Shown: one piece after another, positions 44,380 to 53,650 of the stretch
Layout: each line of letters opens with the position of its first letter
Position numbering within the stretch: the stretch's first letter is position 1
DNA from: JANELJ01 sp024511395
GTDB taxonomy: Bacteria; Pseudomonadota; Gammaproteobacteria; GRL18
NCBI GenBank assembly: GCA_963681975.1
Contig: OY820613.1
Span: 558,001-622,000 of the forward strand
Reading direction: 5' to 3'
Length of the DNA: 64,000 nucleotides
Made by a program: the position numbers and the translations under genes
The notes under the pieces: model-generated
Databases searched by the model: none
The model's input: the letters and a program-made list of their open reading frames with translations, nothing else
What the model was told of the DNA's origin: nothing

Positions 44380-45210
44380 ATGATTAAAAAATGTCTGTTT
44401 CCTGCTGCCGGTTATGGCACCCGGTTTCTGCCTGCCACCAAGTCCATGCCCAAGGAAATGCTGCCTATAGTCAATAAGCCCTTAATTCAATACGGTGTAG
44501 AAGAAGCACTGGAGGCCGGGCTGTCCGATATGGCTATTGTTACCGGCCGTGGTAAGCGGGCCATGGAAGATCATTTTGATGTTAATTATGAGCTAGAGCA
44601 TCAGATAAAAGGTAGTGATAAGGAAAAATACCTGGAAGGTATTCGTCATATTATGGATAACTGTACTTTTTCCTATACCAGGCAAGTGGAAATGAAAGGT
44701 CTGGGGCATGCGATTCTTACAGGTGAAACCCTGATTGGGGATGAACCCTTTGCCGTGGTACTGGCGGATGACCTCTGCCTGGTTGAGTCAGATGTTGGTG
44801 TTTTATCCCAGATGGTTAAACTTTATAAACAGTTTCGCTGTAGTATTGTGGCTATTGAAGAAGTACCCATGGAGGAAGTTCATAAATACGGCGTGATCAG
44901 CGGTGAAATGATCCGGGATGATATTTACCAGATCAACACTATGGTAGAGAAACCCTCCACGGAAGAAGCACCCAGCAACCTGGTGATTATCGGCCGCTAT
45001 ATACTGACCCCTGATATTTTTGATATTTTACGCCATACCACTCCCGGTGTTGGCGGTGAAGTCCAGATCACTGATGCCTTGATGCAACAGGCCAGCGAAG
45101 GCTGTGTACTGGGCTATAAGTTTAAAGGCCGCCGTTTTGACTGTGGTAGTGTGCATGGGTTTGTGGAGGCTACTAATCATTGTTTTAAGAGCCTGGAAGA
45201 GCAGCGCTGA
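44380..45210 (+). CDS. galU: UTP--glucose-1-phosphate uridylyltransferase
   Basis: 276-aa GalU. The nucleotide-binding signature is at the N-terminus: FPAAGYGTRFLPATKSMPKEMLPIVNKPLIQYGVEEA; later segments MKGLGHAIL, VVLADDLC and FDCGSVHGFVEATNH are as in the family. ATG 44380 behind AAAGAAG is the real start; the open frame begins further upstream. It makes UDP-glucose from UTP and glucose-1-P for envelope polysaccharides. A CGCTGAACGTTCAGCG palindrome at its end (45208-45223) may serve as terminator. Confidence 0.96.
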   Translation: MIKKCLFPAAGYGTRFLPATKSMPKEMLPIVNKPLIQYGVEEALEAGLSDMAIVTGRGKRAMEDHFDVNYELEHQIKGSDKEKYLEGIRHIMDNCTFSYTRQVEMKGLGHAILTGETLIGDEPFAVVLADDLCLVESDVGVLSQMVKLYKQFRCSIVAIEEVPMEEVHKYGVISGEMIRDDIYQINTMVEKPSTEEAPSNLVIIGRYILTPDIFDILRHTTPGVGGEVQITDALMQQASEGCVLGYKFKGRRFDCGSVHGFVEATNHCFKSLEEQR

Positions 45211-45294
45211 ACGTTCAGCGTTGCTCTACTGTGTCATTTCACATATCTATTCCGGGATAGAGGATGTTTTTCTATAATATATTAGAATTTGATT

Positions 45295-45792
45295 ATGGAA
45301 AAACGTACTCTGTTTATGGCAATTCTGTCGGTGGTGCTCATCGGAGTACTGCTGTCGCTGGCTTATTATAAAAACCAGCAGGCTAAATTTCAGCAGGTGC
45401 TGTTGTGGCTTACGGTGGATCAGAGCTGTGATCTACAGAAATCTGACTGTACACTTAAATGGCTGGAGGGTGAAGTTACTCTGTCTATTACCCCGCGCCC
45501 AATTCCCTTGGTTAAACCTATTCAAATTGTCGTGCAGTTAAAAAGCCGGTCTGCATCTGAACCTGAAACTAACAAGATTCAGGGGGTTACGGTCGACTTT
45601 AAGGGTACTACCATGAATATGGGACCCAATAATGTCAAACTCACTAAATCTGCCCCTAATGTCTGGACAGGCTCGGGTATGTTGCCGGTCTGTATTAGAA
45701 ACCAGATGGAATGGCAGGCAGATGTATATCTGCAGACTGAGCAGGGAATCATTATCGCTCCCTTTATTTTTCTTACTCGAAAGCAATATTAA
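45295..45792 (+). CDS. Membrane-anchored hypothetical protein upstream of sco1
   Basis: 165-aa protein with one N-terminal helix (LFMAILSVVLIGVLLSLAYY) and a periplasmic beta-rich domain containing two Cys (SCDLQKSDC) and MNMGPNNVKL. The MNMG and N-terminal anchor recall FixH/YtkA-like accessory proteins of cytochrome oxidase assembly, which would fit the neighbours sco1 and the copper chaperone; that is inference. ATG at 45295 is preferred to a TTG two codons upstream. Twenty-six bases separate it from sco1. Confidence 0.7.
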   Translation: MEKRTLFMAILSVVLIGVLLSLAYYKNQQAKFQQVLLWLTVDQSCDLQKSDCTLKWLEGEVTLSITPRPIPLVKPIQIVVQLKSRSASEPETNKIQGVTVDFKGTTMNMGPNNVKLTKSAPNVWTGSGMLPVCIRNQMEWQADVYLQTEQGIIIAPFIFLTRKQY

Positions 45793-45818
45793 TAATTCTA
45801 CAACAAGTAAGTGATACC

Positions 45819-46412
45819 ATGAAAAAACTGCTTCCTATTCTTATTATTCTATTACTACTGGCCATTGGCTATGTGCTTTTTGTTTGGCAACCTGGTGGTG
45901 ATTCTGCCATGACCGAGCAGAATAGTCATGCCCTGCCGGTAGGCGGTGATTTTACTCTGCAGTCTGTACAGGGACCCGTATCCTTAAAAGATTTCAGGGG
46001 AAAGATAGTACTTATTTATTTTGGTTATTCCATGTGCCCTGATATCTGTCCAACCAACCTGTCTATGATGGCAGGGGCGCTTGGCCAGTTAAGCAAGGAA
46101 GAGCTGCAGCGGGTGCAGGGGCTGTTTATCAGTGTTGATCCTGAGAGAGATAGTCTGCAGCGTCTGGAAGAATATACCCAGTATTTTCATCTGGCCATTA
46201 TGGGAATTACTGGTAAGCCTGAAGTCATTGCTGAGCTGGCTAAACGTTATGGTGTGGCGTATAAAAAAGTCGTACTGGATTCTGCAACCAATTATGTAGT
46301 GGATCATTCTTCTGAAACCTATGTTATTGAGCCGCAGGGCAAACTGGTAGAACGCCTGCCTCATGGTGCTTTACCTGAGCAAATACTGGCAGCCATTAGA
46401 AAATATCTTTAA
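45819..46412 (+). CDS. SCO1/SenC-family copper chaperone
   Basis: 197-aa membrane-anchored thioredoxin-fold protein. One N-terminal helix (LLPILIILLLLAIGYVLFVW), then YFGYSMCPDICPTNL with the copper-binding Cys73 and Cys77, and the VDHSSETYVI segment carrying the copper-binding His. SCO proteins deliver copper to the CuA site of cytochrome c oxidase at the periplasmic face. It is between a small anchored protein and a PCu(A)C chaperone with short gaps (26 and 16 bp), forming a three-gene oxidase-assembly operon. Confidence 0.94.
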   Translation: MKKLLPILIILLLLAIGYVLFVWQPGGDSAMTEQNSHALPVGGDFTLQSVQGPVSLKDFRGKIVLIYFGYSMCPDICPTNLSMMAGALGQLSKEELQRVQGLFISVDPERDSLQRLEEYTQYFHLAIMGITGKPEVIAELAKRYGVAYKKVVLDSATNYVVDHSSETYVIEPQGKLVERLPHGALPEQILAAIRKYL

Positions 46413-46428
46413 ACAGAAGGAAAAAACC

Positions 46429-46905
46429 ATGAAAAAATTCCCTTATATTATGTTCGCATTATTTAGTCTGTTGTTTTCCTCGCACCTGCAGGCAAACTCC
46501 CAGGCCAGTGATGAGATTTCTATAGTTGACCCCTATGTACGGGCAGTACCACCAGGACAGAAAATAAGTGCGGCATTTTTACAGCTGGATAATGCTTCGG
46601 ATAGTATGCAGAGTATTGTTTCGGCCAGCAGTCCGGCAGCTGAAGTGGTAGAGCTGCATACCCATATCCATGACAATGGTATGATGAAGATGCGCCGTAT
46701 TGAAAAAATAGATATTCCGGCTAAAGGTAAAACCCTATTAAAACCGGGCGGTCTGCATATTATGTTAATTGATCTGAAAAACAACCTGAAACCAGGGCAG
46801 GAAGTGTCTGTAACCCTGAAATTTTCTGACGGTAGTGAAAAAACCTTTAGTGCTCCAGTCAGAAAAATTCAGATGCCGGGTATGATGAAAAAAATGCAGC
46901 ATTAA
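46429..46905 (+). CDS. PCu(A)C periplasmic copper chaperone
   Basis: 158-aa exported protein. The signal peptide is FPYIMFALFSLLFSSHLQA; the copper motif H-x10-M-x21-H-x-M is perfect: His77, Met88, His110, Met112. A Met/His-rich C-terminus (MPGMMKKMQH) may bind additional copper. ATG 46429 follows GAAGGAAAAAACC; an upstream open stretch overlapping sco1 is not used. With SCO1 it loads CuA of cytochrome oxidase. Confidence 0.94.
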   Translation: MKKFPYIMFALFSLLFSSHLQANSQASDEISIVDPYVRAVPPGQKISAAFLQLDNASDSMQSIVSASSPAAEVVELHTHIHDNGMMKMRRIEKIDIPAKGKTLLKPGGLHIMLIDLKNNLKPGQEVSVTLKFSDGSEKTFSAPVRKIQMPGMMKKMQH

Positions 46906-47005
46906 CGGTAGAGCGTTCGGGCCTGTATTTTAATACAAGATTAAATCAGTATTGGGTTATAATATTTTCTGTTAAATTCCAATACTACAGAGAGCCCGAT
47001 TCAAA

Positions 47006-47284
47006 ATGAAAGCTATTTTCCGCAAATTGTTTTTCCCAGTACTTAATTATTTTGAATCGGGCACCGAAGCCTATATTTATAAAACCTACCATCGTACTAT
47101 TCTTCTCTTTATAGGTATTCTGTTTTCCGGGCTGGCTACGGTTGTGTTTTTTGTGGCACAGGGTAAAGATCTGGGCTATCTTCTGCCGGTGATTATTTTC
47201 GGTCTGGTGGGGCTGGTCAGCCTGATTGTCGGTCTGTTTGGAAATGAACGGGCCGTGGCAAAAATCTGGGGTTCCCGCTCTTAA
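47006..47284 (+). CDS. Small membrane protein, 92 aa
   Basis: Two membrane helices (ILLFIGILFSGLATVVFFVA and LLPVIIFGLVGLVSLIVGLF) with a basic N-terminus and short C-terminal tail. No family recognised. It precedes a convergent tRNA-Leu by 11 bp and follows the copper-chaperone operon after 100 bp, with no clear functional link. Confidence 0.6.
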   Translation: MKAIFRKLFFPVLNYFESGTEAYIYKTYHRTILLFIGILFSGLATVVFFVAQGKDLGYLLPVIIFGLVGLVSLIVGLFGNERAVAKIWGSRS

Positions 47285-47295
47285 ATAACAGTAAA

Positions 47296-47380
47296 TGGTA
47301 GCGGTGGACGGACTCGAACCGTCACGCCCGAAGGCACGTGATTTTGAATCACGCGTGTCTACCAATTCCACCACACCGCC
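47296..47380 (-). tRNA. tRNA-Leu (anticodon CAA)
   Basis: 85-nt class II tRNA with encoded CCA. Acceptor stem GGCGGTG/CACCGCT (first pair G-U), D-arm GGAATTGGTAGACAC, anticodon stem CGTGA/TCACG with loop TTCAAAA (anticodon CAA), a variable arm TGCCTTCGGGCG, T-arm GACGG-TTCGAGT-CCGTC. Confidence 0.95.
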
Positions 47381-47491
47381 AAAGTATTTCAGAAAAAGTA
47401 TTCTCAGAATTGGGATGCTTTATTATAGGCAAATTTACTGATCTGACAAGTCATTTCTTTAATGCTCAGAACTTTGCTAAAATACCCCGCT

Positions 47492-48571
47492 ATGAAATTA
47501 TCTGATTTTAATTTTGACCTGCCTGAAGAGCTGATAGCCCAATATCCCCTAAAGGAACGAACTGACAGTCGTTTACTGTGTCTGAACGGACAAAATGGAG
47601 AACTGCAGGACAGAGCCTTCAAGGATTTACCCCAGTTATTAAATGCCGGTGATCTGCTGGTATTTAATAACACACGGGTGATACCAGCTCGTTTATACGG
47701 CCAGAAAAGCACCGGCGGTAAAATTGAAGTTCTGGTGGAAAGAGTGCTGGATGAACAGTCTTTTCTGGCGCATATCCGCTCCAGCAAGTCCCCTAAAGCC
47801 GGTGCACAGCTCAGTCTGGGCACGGATAAAGGTAAAGGTTTTCAGGTTGAAATGCTGGGTCGTGAAGGCGAGCTGTTTTTACTGCGTCTGTCAGATAATC
47901 ATCAATCAGTTTTTAATTACCTTGAACAATATGGCCATATTCCTTTACCGCCCTATGTAGAACGAGCTGATGAACAGTCCGATCAGCAACGTTATCAGAC
48001 GGTGTATGCTAAAGAAAAAGGCGCTGTTGCGGTACCAACGGCTGGGCTGCATTTTGATGACAATCTGCTGGAGCAGATCAGCAATAAAGGTGTGGACAGC
48101 GCCTGGGTCACTCTGCATGTGGGCGCAGGCACTTTTCAGCCGGTGCGGGTAGAAAATATTACAGAACACAAAATGCACTCTGAATATGCGGATGTCCCGG
48201 CAGAAACTGTAGCAAAAATCCGCCAGACCCGGGAACGGGGCGGGCGGATCATTGCGGTGGGTACTACCGCTATGCGCAGTCTGGAAAGTGCAGCCAGTTT
48301 TGGTGAACATCCCGGTGAAATCGAAGAATTTCATGCCGATACGGACATTTTTATCTATCCCGGCTATTCGTTTAAGGTTGTGGATGCCTTGGTCACTAAT
48401 TTTCACCTGCCTGAAAGTACCTTATTAATGCTGATCAGTGCTTTTGCCGGACTTGAACCGGTCAGACAGGCCTATCAGCATGCTATTGCGCAGCACTATC
48501 GTTTTTTCAGCTATGGTGATGCCATGTTTATAACCCCTCAAACCCCTGTTTCAGGAAAGTGGCAGACATAA
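47492..48571 (+). CDS. queA: S-adenosylmethionine:tRNA ribosyltransferase-isomerase
   Basis: 359-aa QueA. The first residues MKLSDFNFDLPEELIAQYPL, then LLVFNNTRVIPARLYG, GHIPLPPYVERADEQSDQQRYQTVYAK, GAVAVPTAGLHFD and TLHVGAGTFQPVR are family signatures. It transfers the ribosyl part of SAM to preQ1-tRNA to give epoxyqueuosine. The open frame extends upstream to 47462, but ATG 47492 fits the family start. First gene of the queA-tgt-yajC-secD-secF cluster, 16 bp before tgt. Confidence 0.96.
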   Translation: MKLSDFNFDLPEELIAQYPLKERTDSRLLCLNGQNGELQDRAFKDLPQLLNAGDLLVFNNTRVIPARLYGQKSTGGKIEVLVERVLDEQSFLAHIRSSKSPKAGAQLSLGTDKGKGFQVEMLGREGELFLLRLSDNHQSVFNYLEQYGHIPLPPYVERADEQSDQQRYQTVYAKEKGAVAVPTAGLHFDDNLLEQISNKGVDSAWVTLHVGAGTFQPVRVENITEHKMHSEYADVPAETVAKIRQTRERGGRIIAVGTTAMRSLESAASFGEHPGEIEEFHADTDIFIYPGYSFKVVDALVTNFHLPESTLLMLISAFAGLEPVRQAYQHAIAQHYRFFSYGDAMFITPQTPVSGKWQT

Positions 48572-48587
48572 AGGTCAGAATACTGTT

Positions 48588-49700
48588 ATGAAATTTGAAT
48601 TATTAAATACCGACGGCCCCAGACGCCGGGGACAGATCAGCTTCCCGCGCGGTACCATACAGACCCCGACTTTTATGCCAGTAGGTACAGCCGCCACGGT
48701 TAAATCCATGACCCCTGAAGATGTTGAGTCCGTGGGTGCAGAAATTATTCTGGGTAATACTTTTCACTTAATGCTCAGACCGGGCATGGAAGTAATTGAA
48801 GTGCATAAGGGGATGCATAATTTTATGCATTGGGATAAACCCATTTTAACGGATTCCGGTGGTTTTCAGGTCTTCAGCCTGGGGGAACTGCGTAAAATCA
48901 CTGAGCAGGGGGGCACTTTTGCTTCTCCTGTGGACGGCAGTAAGGTGTTTATGGGGCCGGAAGAATCCATAAAGGTACAGCGTACTCTAGGTTCTGATAT
49001 TGTTATGATTTTTGATGAATGTACCCCTTATCCTGCCACTGAAGCAGAAGCCCGTATTTCTATGGAACTGTCGCTGCGCTGGGCACAGCGCTCCAAAGAT
49101 GAATTTCAGCGACTGGCACCGCAGGGGGAAGACAGTTCAGCTCTGTTCGGTATTATTCAGGGCGGCATGTATCCTGAATTAAGAGACATTTCCCTTAAAG
49201 GGCTGACCAATATTGGTTTTGATGGCTATGCCATTGGCGGCCTGTCGGTGGGTGAACCCAAAGAGGAAATGATAAAAATTCTGGAGCATACTACGCCCCA
49301 GATGCCGCAGGACAAGCCCCGTTATTTAATGGGTGTTGGGCGACCGGAGGATATTGTGGAGGCGGTACGCCGGGGAGTGGATATGTTTGACTGTGTCATG
49401 CCTACCCGAAATGCCCGCAACGGTCATTTGTTTACCCATCAGGGAGTGGTTAAAATCCGTAACCAGAAACATCAGTTCGATACCCGCCCTCTGGATGAAA
49501 CTTGTGGCTGTTATACCTGTCAAAACTATTCCCGCTCCTATCTGCGTCATCTGGACAAAAGCAATGAAATGCTTGGAGCCCGTTTAAATACTCTGCACAA
49601 TCTTTATTATTATCAGGAGTTGATGCAGGGGATCAGAGAGGCGATAGAACAGGGGTGTTTTGAACAATTTGCACAGGAATTTTATGATAAAAGACAATGA
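48588..49700 (+). CDS. tgt: Queuine tRNA-ribosyltransferase (bacterial TGT)
   Basis: 370-aa TGT. Catalytic Asp segment LTDSGGFQVFSLG, SDIVMIFDECTPYP, YAIGGLSVGEP and FDCVMPTRNARNGHLF (nucleophile region) are present, and the zinc site near the C-terminus is C-x-C-x2-C (CGCYTC) with a later His (LHNLYYY). It exchanges guanine-34 for preQ1 in tRNAs with GUN anticodons. Works together with queA. Confidence 0.97.
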   Translation: MKFELLNTDGPRRRGQISFPRGTIQTPTFMPVGTAATVKSMTPEDVESVGAEIILGNTFHLMLRPGMEVIEVHKGMHNFMHWDKPILTDSGGFQVFSLGELRKITEQGGTFASPVDGSKVFMGPEESIKVQRTLGSDIVMIFDECTPYPATEAEARISMELSLRWAQRSKDEFQRLAPQGEDSSALFGIIQGGMYPELRDISLKGLTNIGFDGYAIGGLSVGEPKEEMIKILEHTTPQMPQDKPRYLMGVGRPEDIVEAVRRGVDMFDCVMPTRNARNGHLFTHQGVVKIRNQKHQFDTRPLDETCGCYTCQNYSRSYLRHLDKSNEMLGARLNTLHNLYYYQELMQGIREAIEQGCFEQFAQEFYDKRQ

Positions 49701-49830
49701 AGCCCCTAAATCCCTTGATTTTGTGGCATAATAGCGCCACTTTTTTTAGATTGAAAGTATAAAATTTAAGGTGATTGTTCAAATTTTTGTACTGAATGAT
49801 TACAAATCAGGAAATAATTAAGGAAAAAAA

Positions 49831-50172
49831 ATGAGTTTTTTTATTGAAGATGCATACGCTGAAGGCGCTGCTGCAGCAGGTGCTGCTCCGGATCTTATCT
49901 TCCAGTTAATGGTTTTTGGTGGTATTTTTGTAATTTTCTATCTGCTGTTTATCCGTCCCCAGAACAAGAAAATGAAAGAACACCAGGCCATGGTTGATTC
50001 CCTGAAAAAAGGCGATGAAGTCGTTACTACCGGTGGTCTTCTGGGTAAGGTTGTCGGTTTGCATGACAGTTTTGTCACCATTGAAGTGGCTAATGACATC
50101 AAATTGAATGTACAGCGCTTTGCAGTGGCTACCATTCAGCCTAAAGGTACCATTAAGGGTATCAAGGATTAA
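49831..50172 (+). CDS. yajC: Preprotein translocase accessory subunit YajC
   Basis: 113-aa protein with one helix (LIFQLMVFGGIFVIFYLLFI), the RPQNKKMKEHQ motif and the Ala-rich N-terminus EGAAAAGAAP of YajC. The KKGDEVVTTGGLLGKVV segment is diagnostic. It associates with SecDF at the inner membrane. ATG 49831 with AAGGAAA upstream. Confidence 0.95.
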   Translation: MSFFIEDAYAEGAAAAGAAPDLIFQLMVFGGIFVIFYLLFIRPQNKKMKEHQAMVDSLKKGDEVVTTGGLLGKVVGLHDSFVTIEVANDIKLNVQRFAVATIQPKGTIKGIKD

Positions 50173-50188
50173 CAATAGTCCATACCTT

Positions 50189-50228
50189 AAAAAGCCTGTC
50201 TTTCTTTTACGTGAGTTCAGGCTTTTTT
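50189..50228 (+). terminator. Hairpin between yajC and secD
   Basis: AAAAAGCCTG and CAGGCTTTTTT form a stem with T-run and ~19-nt loop. It may lower secDF transcription relative to yajC or reflect a separate secD promoter. Confidence 0.75.
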
Positions 50229-50269
50229 ATTTGTTTTAACTCTGCAACATTATTACAAAGCTAACGAAT

Positions 50270-52189
50270 ATGCTTAATCATTATCCTTTATGGAAATACA
50301 TCCTGATCATTATGATCATTGTTGTCAGTGCATTTTACGCACTGCCTAATATTTATGGTGAAGATCCTGCACTGCAGGTAGCTGCTTCATCCCGCAATGC
50401 CAAAATTACCGATCAGACTCTGGCCCAGCTTGCTCAGCAATTTGAGAAGGAAGGTATTCATTACCGATCAGCCAAAATGTCTGAAACCGGATTACTGTTC
50501 CGTTTTAAGAATGAAGAAGAACAGCTAAAAGCCAAAAAAATCGCCGAATCAACTTTAGGCGATAATTATGCAGTTGCATTAAATCTGGCACCGGCTACTC
50601 CACAATGGCTGCTGGATATGAACGCTCAACCCATGTATCTGGGGTTGGACTTACGGGGCGGGGTGTATTTTCTGATGCAGGTGGATATGGAAGCCGCCAT
50701 AATCAAGTCGGTGAATACTTATGTCAGTGATTCCCGTTCTATTCTGCGTAAGGCTAAGGTACGTTACCTGGGCAGTAAGCGGGTGGGTAATGATGTGGTG
50801 ATTCATTTTAAAAGCGCCGAACTGCGTGACAAGGGCTATGATGTGCTGCGCCGGGAAATGCGGGATCTGTCTTTTACTGAAAAAGATGACGGCAAATCCT
50901 TTATTCTGCGTGGCCGCTTAAGTGAAGCCAAGCTTAAGGAACTGAAAATGTTCGCCCTTAAGCAGAATATTACCACCCTTAGAAAACGGATTGATGAAAA
51001 ATTCCACGGTCTGGTGGAGCCGATTATTCAGCAGCAGGGTGATGACCGGATTGTAATTCAGTTACCCGGTATTCAGGATACTGCCGGTGCAAAAGACATT
51101 CTGGGTGCCACCGCGACTCTGGAATATCGTGCTGTCGATGAAGAGCATACAGTAGAAGAAGCCCTAAGTGGACGGGTGCCACCCGGTTCCAAAATTTATT
51201 ACGCCCGTGAAAGAAAAGAAGGCAGTCGTGTTATAACTGCGGTTCCGGTATTGCTGAAAAAACGGGTTATTGTCACTGGTGAGCATGTGACCAATGCCCA
51301 GGCTGGTATTGACCCTGACACTGGCGGTGCCAAGGTGAATGTTTCCCTGGACGGTTACGGTGGTAAACGGATGGGCGCTTTTACCAAGGATAATATTGGT
51401 AAACGCATGGCGGTGGTTTATCTGGAAACCAAACAGGAAACGGTACGTGACAAGGACGGCAATATTGTGCGTGATGAAAACGGCAAGCCTGTCGTTAAAC
51501 GTCATACTACCGAGGAAGTGATCAGTAATGCCGTGATCCGCGGACACTTCTCCAATCGTTTTGAAACCACCGGCCTGGACAGTGTTCAGGAAGCCAATGA
51601 TCTGTCCTTATTATTAAGAGCAGGTGCTCTGGCAGCACCAGTGTATATTATTGAAGAACGCACCATTGGCCCGAGCCTGGGTCAGGATAATATTGATAAG
51701 GGCTTTGAATCCGTTATTATCGGATTTATTGCAGTGCTGATTTTTATGGCGGTCTGGTATCGTAAGTTCGGCATGATTGCCAATATAGCATTGGCCCTGA
51801 ATCTGGTTATTATTGTGGCCATTTTATCCATGCTGCAGGCGACACTGACTCTGCCCGGTATTGCCGGTATCGTATTAACCGTTGGTATGGCAGTCGATGC
51901 CAATGTGCTGATTTTTGAGCGGATACGAGAAGAACTGCGTAATGGCAACTCACTGCAGAACAGTATTAATGCCGGTTATGAAAAAGCCCTGATGACCATT
52001 GCCGATGCCAATATCACTACCCTGATTGCAGCCTTTGTCCTGTTTGTAGTGGGTACTGGTCCAATTAAGGGTTTTGCCGTAACACTGTCTATCGGTATTG
52101 TTACCTCCATGTTTACAGCTATTATGGTTACCCGGGCTATTGTGAACTACCTCTATGGCGGCAAACGGATTAAAGAGCTCTCTATTTAA
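50270..52189 (+). CDS. secD: Protein translocase subunit SecD
   Basis: 639-aa membrane protein: helix 1 (YILIIMIIVVSAFYALP), a large periplasmic domain beginning MYLGLDLRGGVYFLMQVD, and a C-terminal bundle of five helices with the conserved GMAVDANVLIFERIREEL motif (proton path Asp). It uses the proton motive force to complete export started by SecYEG. The frame is intact. It is 46 bp before secF. Confidence 0.97.
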   Translation: MLNHYPLWKYILIIMIIVVSAFYALPNIYGEDPALQVAASSRNAKITDQTLAQLAQQFEKEGIHYRSAKMSETGLLFRFKNEEEQLKAKKIAESTLGDNYAVALNLAPATPQWLLDMNAQPMYLGLDLRGGVYFLMQVDMEAAIIKSVNTYVSDSRSILRKAKVRYLGSKRVGNDVVIHFKSAELRDKGYDVLRREMRDLSFTEKDDGKSFILRGRLSEAKLKELKMFALKQNITTLRKRIDEKFHGLVEPIIQQQGDDRIVIQLPGIQDTAGAKDILGATATLEYRAVDEEHTVEEALSGRVPPGSKIYYARERKEGSRVITAVPVLLKKRVIVTGEHVTNAQAGIDPDTGGAKVNVSLDGYGGKRMGAFTKDNIGKRMAVVYLETKQETVRDKDGNIVRDENGKPVVKRHTTEEVISNAVIRGHFSNRFETTGLDSVQEANDLSLLLRAGALAAPVYIIEERTIGPSLGQDNIDKGFESVIIGFIAVLIFMAVWYRKFGMIANIALALNLVIIVAILSMLQATLTLPGIAGIVLTVGMAVDANVLIFERIREELRNGNSLQNSINAGYEKALMTIADANITTLIAAFVLFVVGTGPIKGFAVTLSIGIVTSMFTAIMVTRAIVNYLYGGKRIKELSI

Positions 52190-52235
52190 AGAGTGTTCTA
52201 TTTAAAAGAATTTCTATTTAGAAGATAAAAAAACT

Positions 52236-53177
52236 ATGCAGATTTTAACAGATACACATATTAAATTTATGGAACAGCGCAAAATTGCGATGTTTGTTTC
52301 CATTACTCTTATTGTCATCTCTCTGGCTTCACTGACCATTCGCGGTCTGCAGTTCGGACTGGATTTTACCGGCGGTACCCTACTGGAACTGGCTTACACC
52401 AAGGCTGTTGAGTTGGGGCCCATACGGGATGAGTTGCATAACAACGGTTTTCCTGATGCCGTGGTACAGCATTTTGGTTCAGCCAGTGAAGTGTTACTGC
52501 GGGTATCTCCCAAAGAAGGTATTTCTAATGCCCAGATATCGACAGAACTGTTTGAGCTGGTTCGAAAACTGGATAATAGCGTTGAAAACCGGAGGGTAGA
52601 ATTTGTAGGCCCTCAGGTGGGTGAGGAATTGACTGAAACTGGCGGTATTGCCATGCTGGCGGCGCTGGTCTGTATTCTGATCTATGTGGCGCTGCGTTTT
52701 GAATACCGTTTTGCCCTGGGTTCAGTGGCGGCTCTGACTCATGACGTCATTATTGTTCTGGGCCTGTTTTCCCTGTTTGGAATTGAGTTTGACCTTACCG
52801 TCCTGGCTGCTATCCTGGCGGTAATTGGTTACTCATTAAACGATACCATTGTGGTTTTTGACCGTATCCGGGAAAATTTCAGAAAGATCAGAAAAAGCGG
52901 AGCTGTTGAAGTTATTGATGCATCTTTAAATCAGACCCTGTCCCGCACTATTATCACCTCCTTAACCACTTTGCTGGTATTAATTGTTCTGTTTATATTC
53001 GGCGGTGAACTCATCCACGGTTTTGCCACAGCCTTACTGGCCGGTGTTATTGTAGGTACCTATTCCTCAATTTATGTTGCCAGCTCTGTGCTAGTCACTA
53101 TGGGGATCAGTAAGGAAGACCTCGCGCCAGTAAAACGTGAGGGTGATGAACAGGAAGAGGTTTACGAAGAGGTTTAG
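52236..53177 (+). CDS. secF: Protein translocase subunit SecF
   Basis: 313-aa partner of SecD: first helix (IAMFVSITLIVISLASLTI), GLQFGLDFTGGTLLEL, then five helices with GYSLNDTIVVFDRIRENFR and SRTIITSLTTLLVL, both SecF signatures. It has an acidic C-terminus (REGDEQEEVYEEV). Completes the cluster. Confidence 0.97.
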   Translation: MQILTDTHIKFMEQRKIAMFVSITLIVISLASLTIRGLQFGLDFTGGTLLELAYTKAVELGPIRDELHNNGFPDAVVQHFGSASEVLLRVSPKEGISNAQISTELFELVRKLDNSVENRRVEFVGPQVGEELTETGGIAMLAALVCILIYVALRFEYRFALGSVAALTHDVIIVLGLFSLFGIEFDLTVLAAILAVIGYSLNDTIVVFDRIRENFRKIRKSGAVEVIDASLNQTLSRTIITSLTTLLVLIVLFIFGGELIHGFATALLAGVIVGTYSSIYVASSVLVTMGISKEDLAPVKREGDEQEEVYEEV

Positions 53178-53225
53178 CAGGTCACAGCTTTAGGGTCAAG
53201 GATACAGGCATAAGGAGAGGGGTTA

Positions 53226-53394
53226 ATGACACCAAAACAGATTGAACAGGAAACGCTTTATTTGCCGGAAAATGAGCGGGCTAAACTGGCTCAAAAGTAA
53301 TTGTTCAGTCTGGATTTACCGTCAGTAGATGAGATATCTGAAGATTGGCTACTTGAAGTACGTCGAAGAGCAAAAAATCTAGATAATGGTCTAG
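53226..53394 (+). pseudogene. Addiction-module antitoxin (TIGR02574-type), broken
   Basis: Begins ATG 53226 behind AGGAGAGG. The frame MTPKQIEQETLYLPENERAKLAQK is cut by TAA (53298-53300), then continues LFSLDLPSVDEISEDWLLEVRRRAKNLDNG, the pattern L-P-x-x-E-R-x-x-L... W-x-x-E-x-x-x-R of the putative antitoxin family. An IS5-type fragment cuts the 3' end and no RelE-like toxin follows. Confidence 0.7.
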
Positions 53395-53560
53395 GGGTTG
53401 TTGATCTTTTGTGCACAAAGTTTAACCACTCCATATAGGAAGCGACACCATACACAACAGCCTAATGCTAATGTGCTGGCATAATTCATTTCCAGTTTAT
53501 CGTAGCGAGTGGCGGTTGCTCGATAGAGCTTTAACCGGGCAAAATGTTCTCAACTAGGTG
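53395..53560 (-). pseudogene. IS5-group (IS427-like) transposase 3' fragment
   Basis: The minus strand reads VEN, then after a one-base deletion ARLKLYRATATRYDKLEMNYASTLALGC, the characteristic C-terminus of IS5-family (IS427 group) transposases. It is not related to ISa. Confidence 0.75.
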
Positions 53561-53581
53561 ACGGTATTATTCAAGTTGAAC
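53561..53581 (+). mobile_element. Orphan ISa right end
   Basis: ACGGTATTATTCAAGTTGAAC matches the last 21 bp of ISa with one mismatch, followed by TATTGA. No ISa sequence lies to its left. Confidence 0.7.
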
Positions 53582-53650
53582 TATTGATATCTGTCCGGCC
53601 TTGGTAACAACTTAAAGATAAAAGATATTGCTCTGGCTCTTTCTGAACGC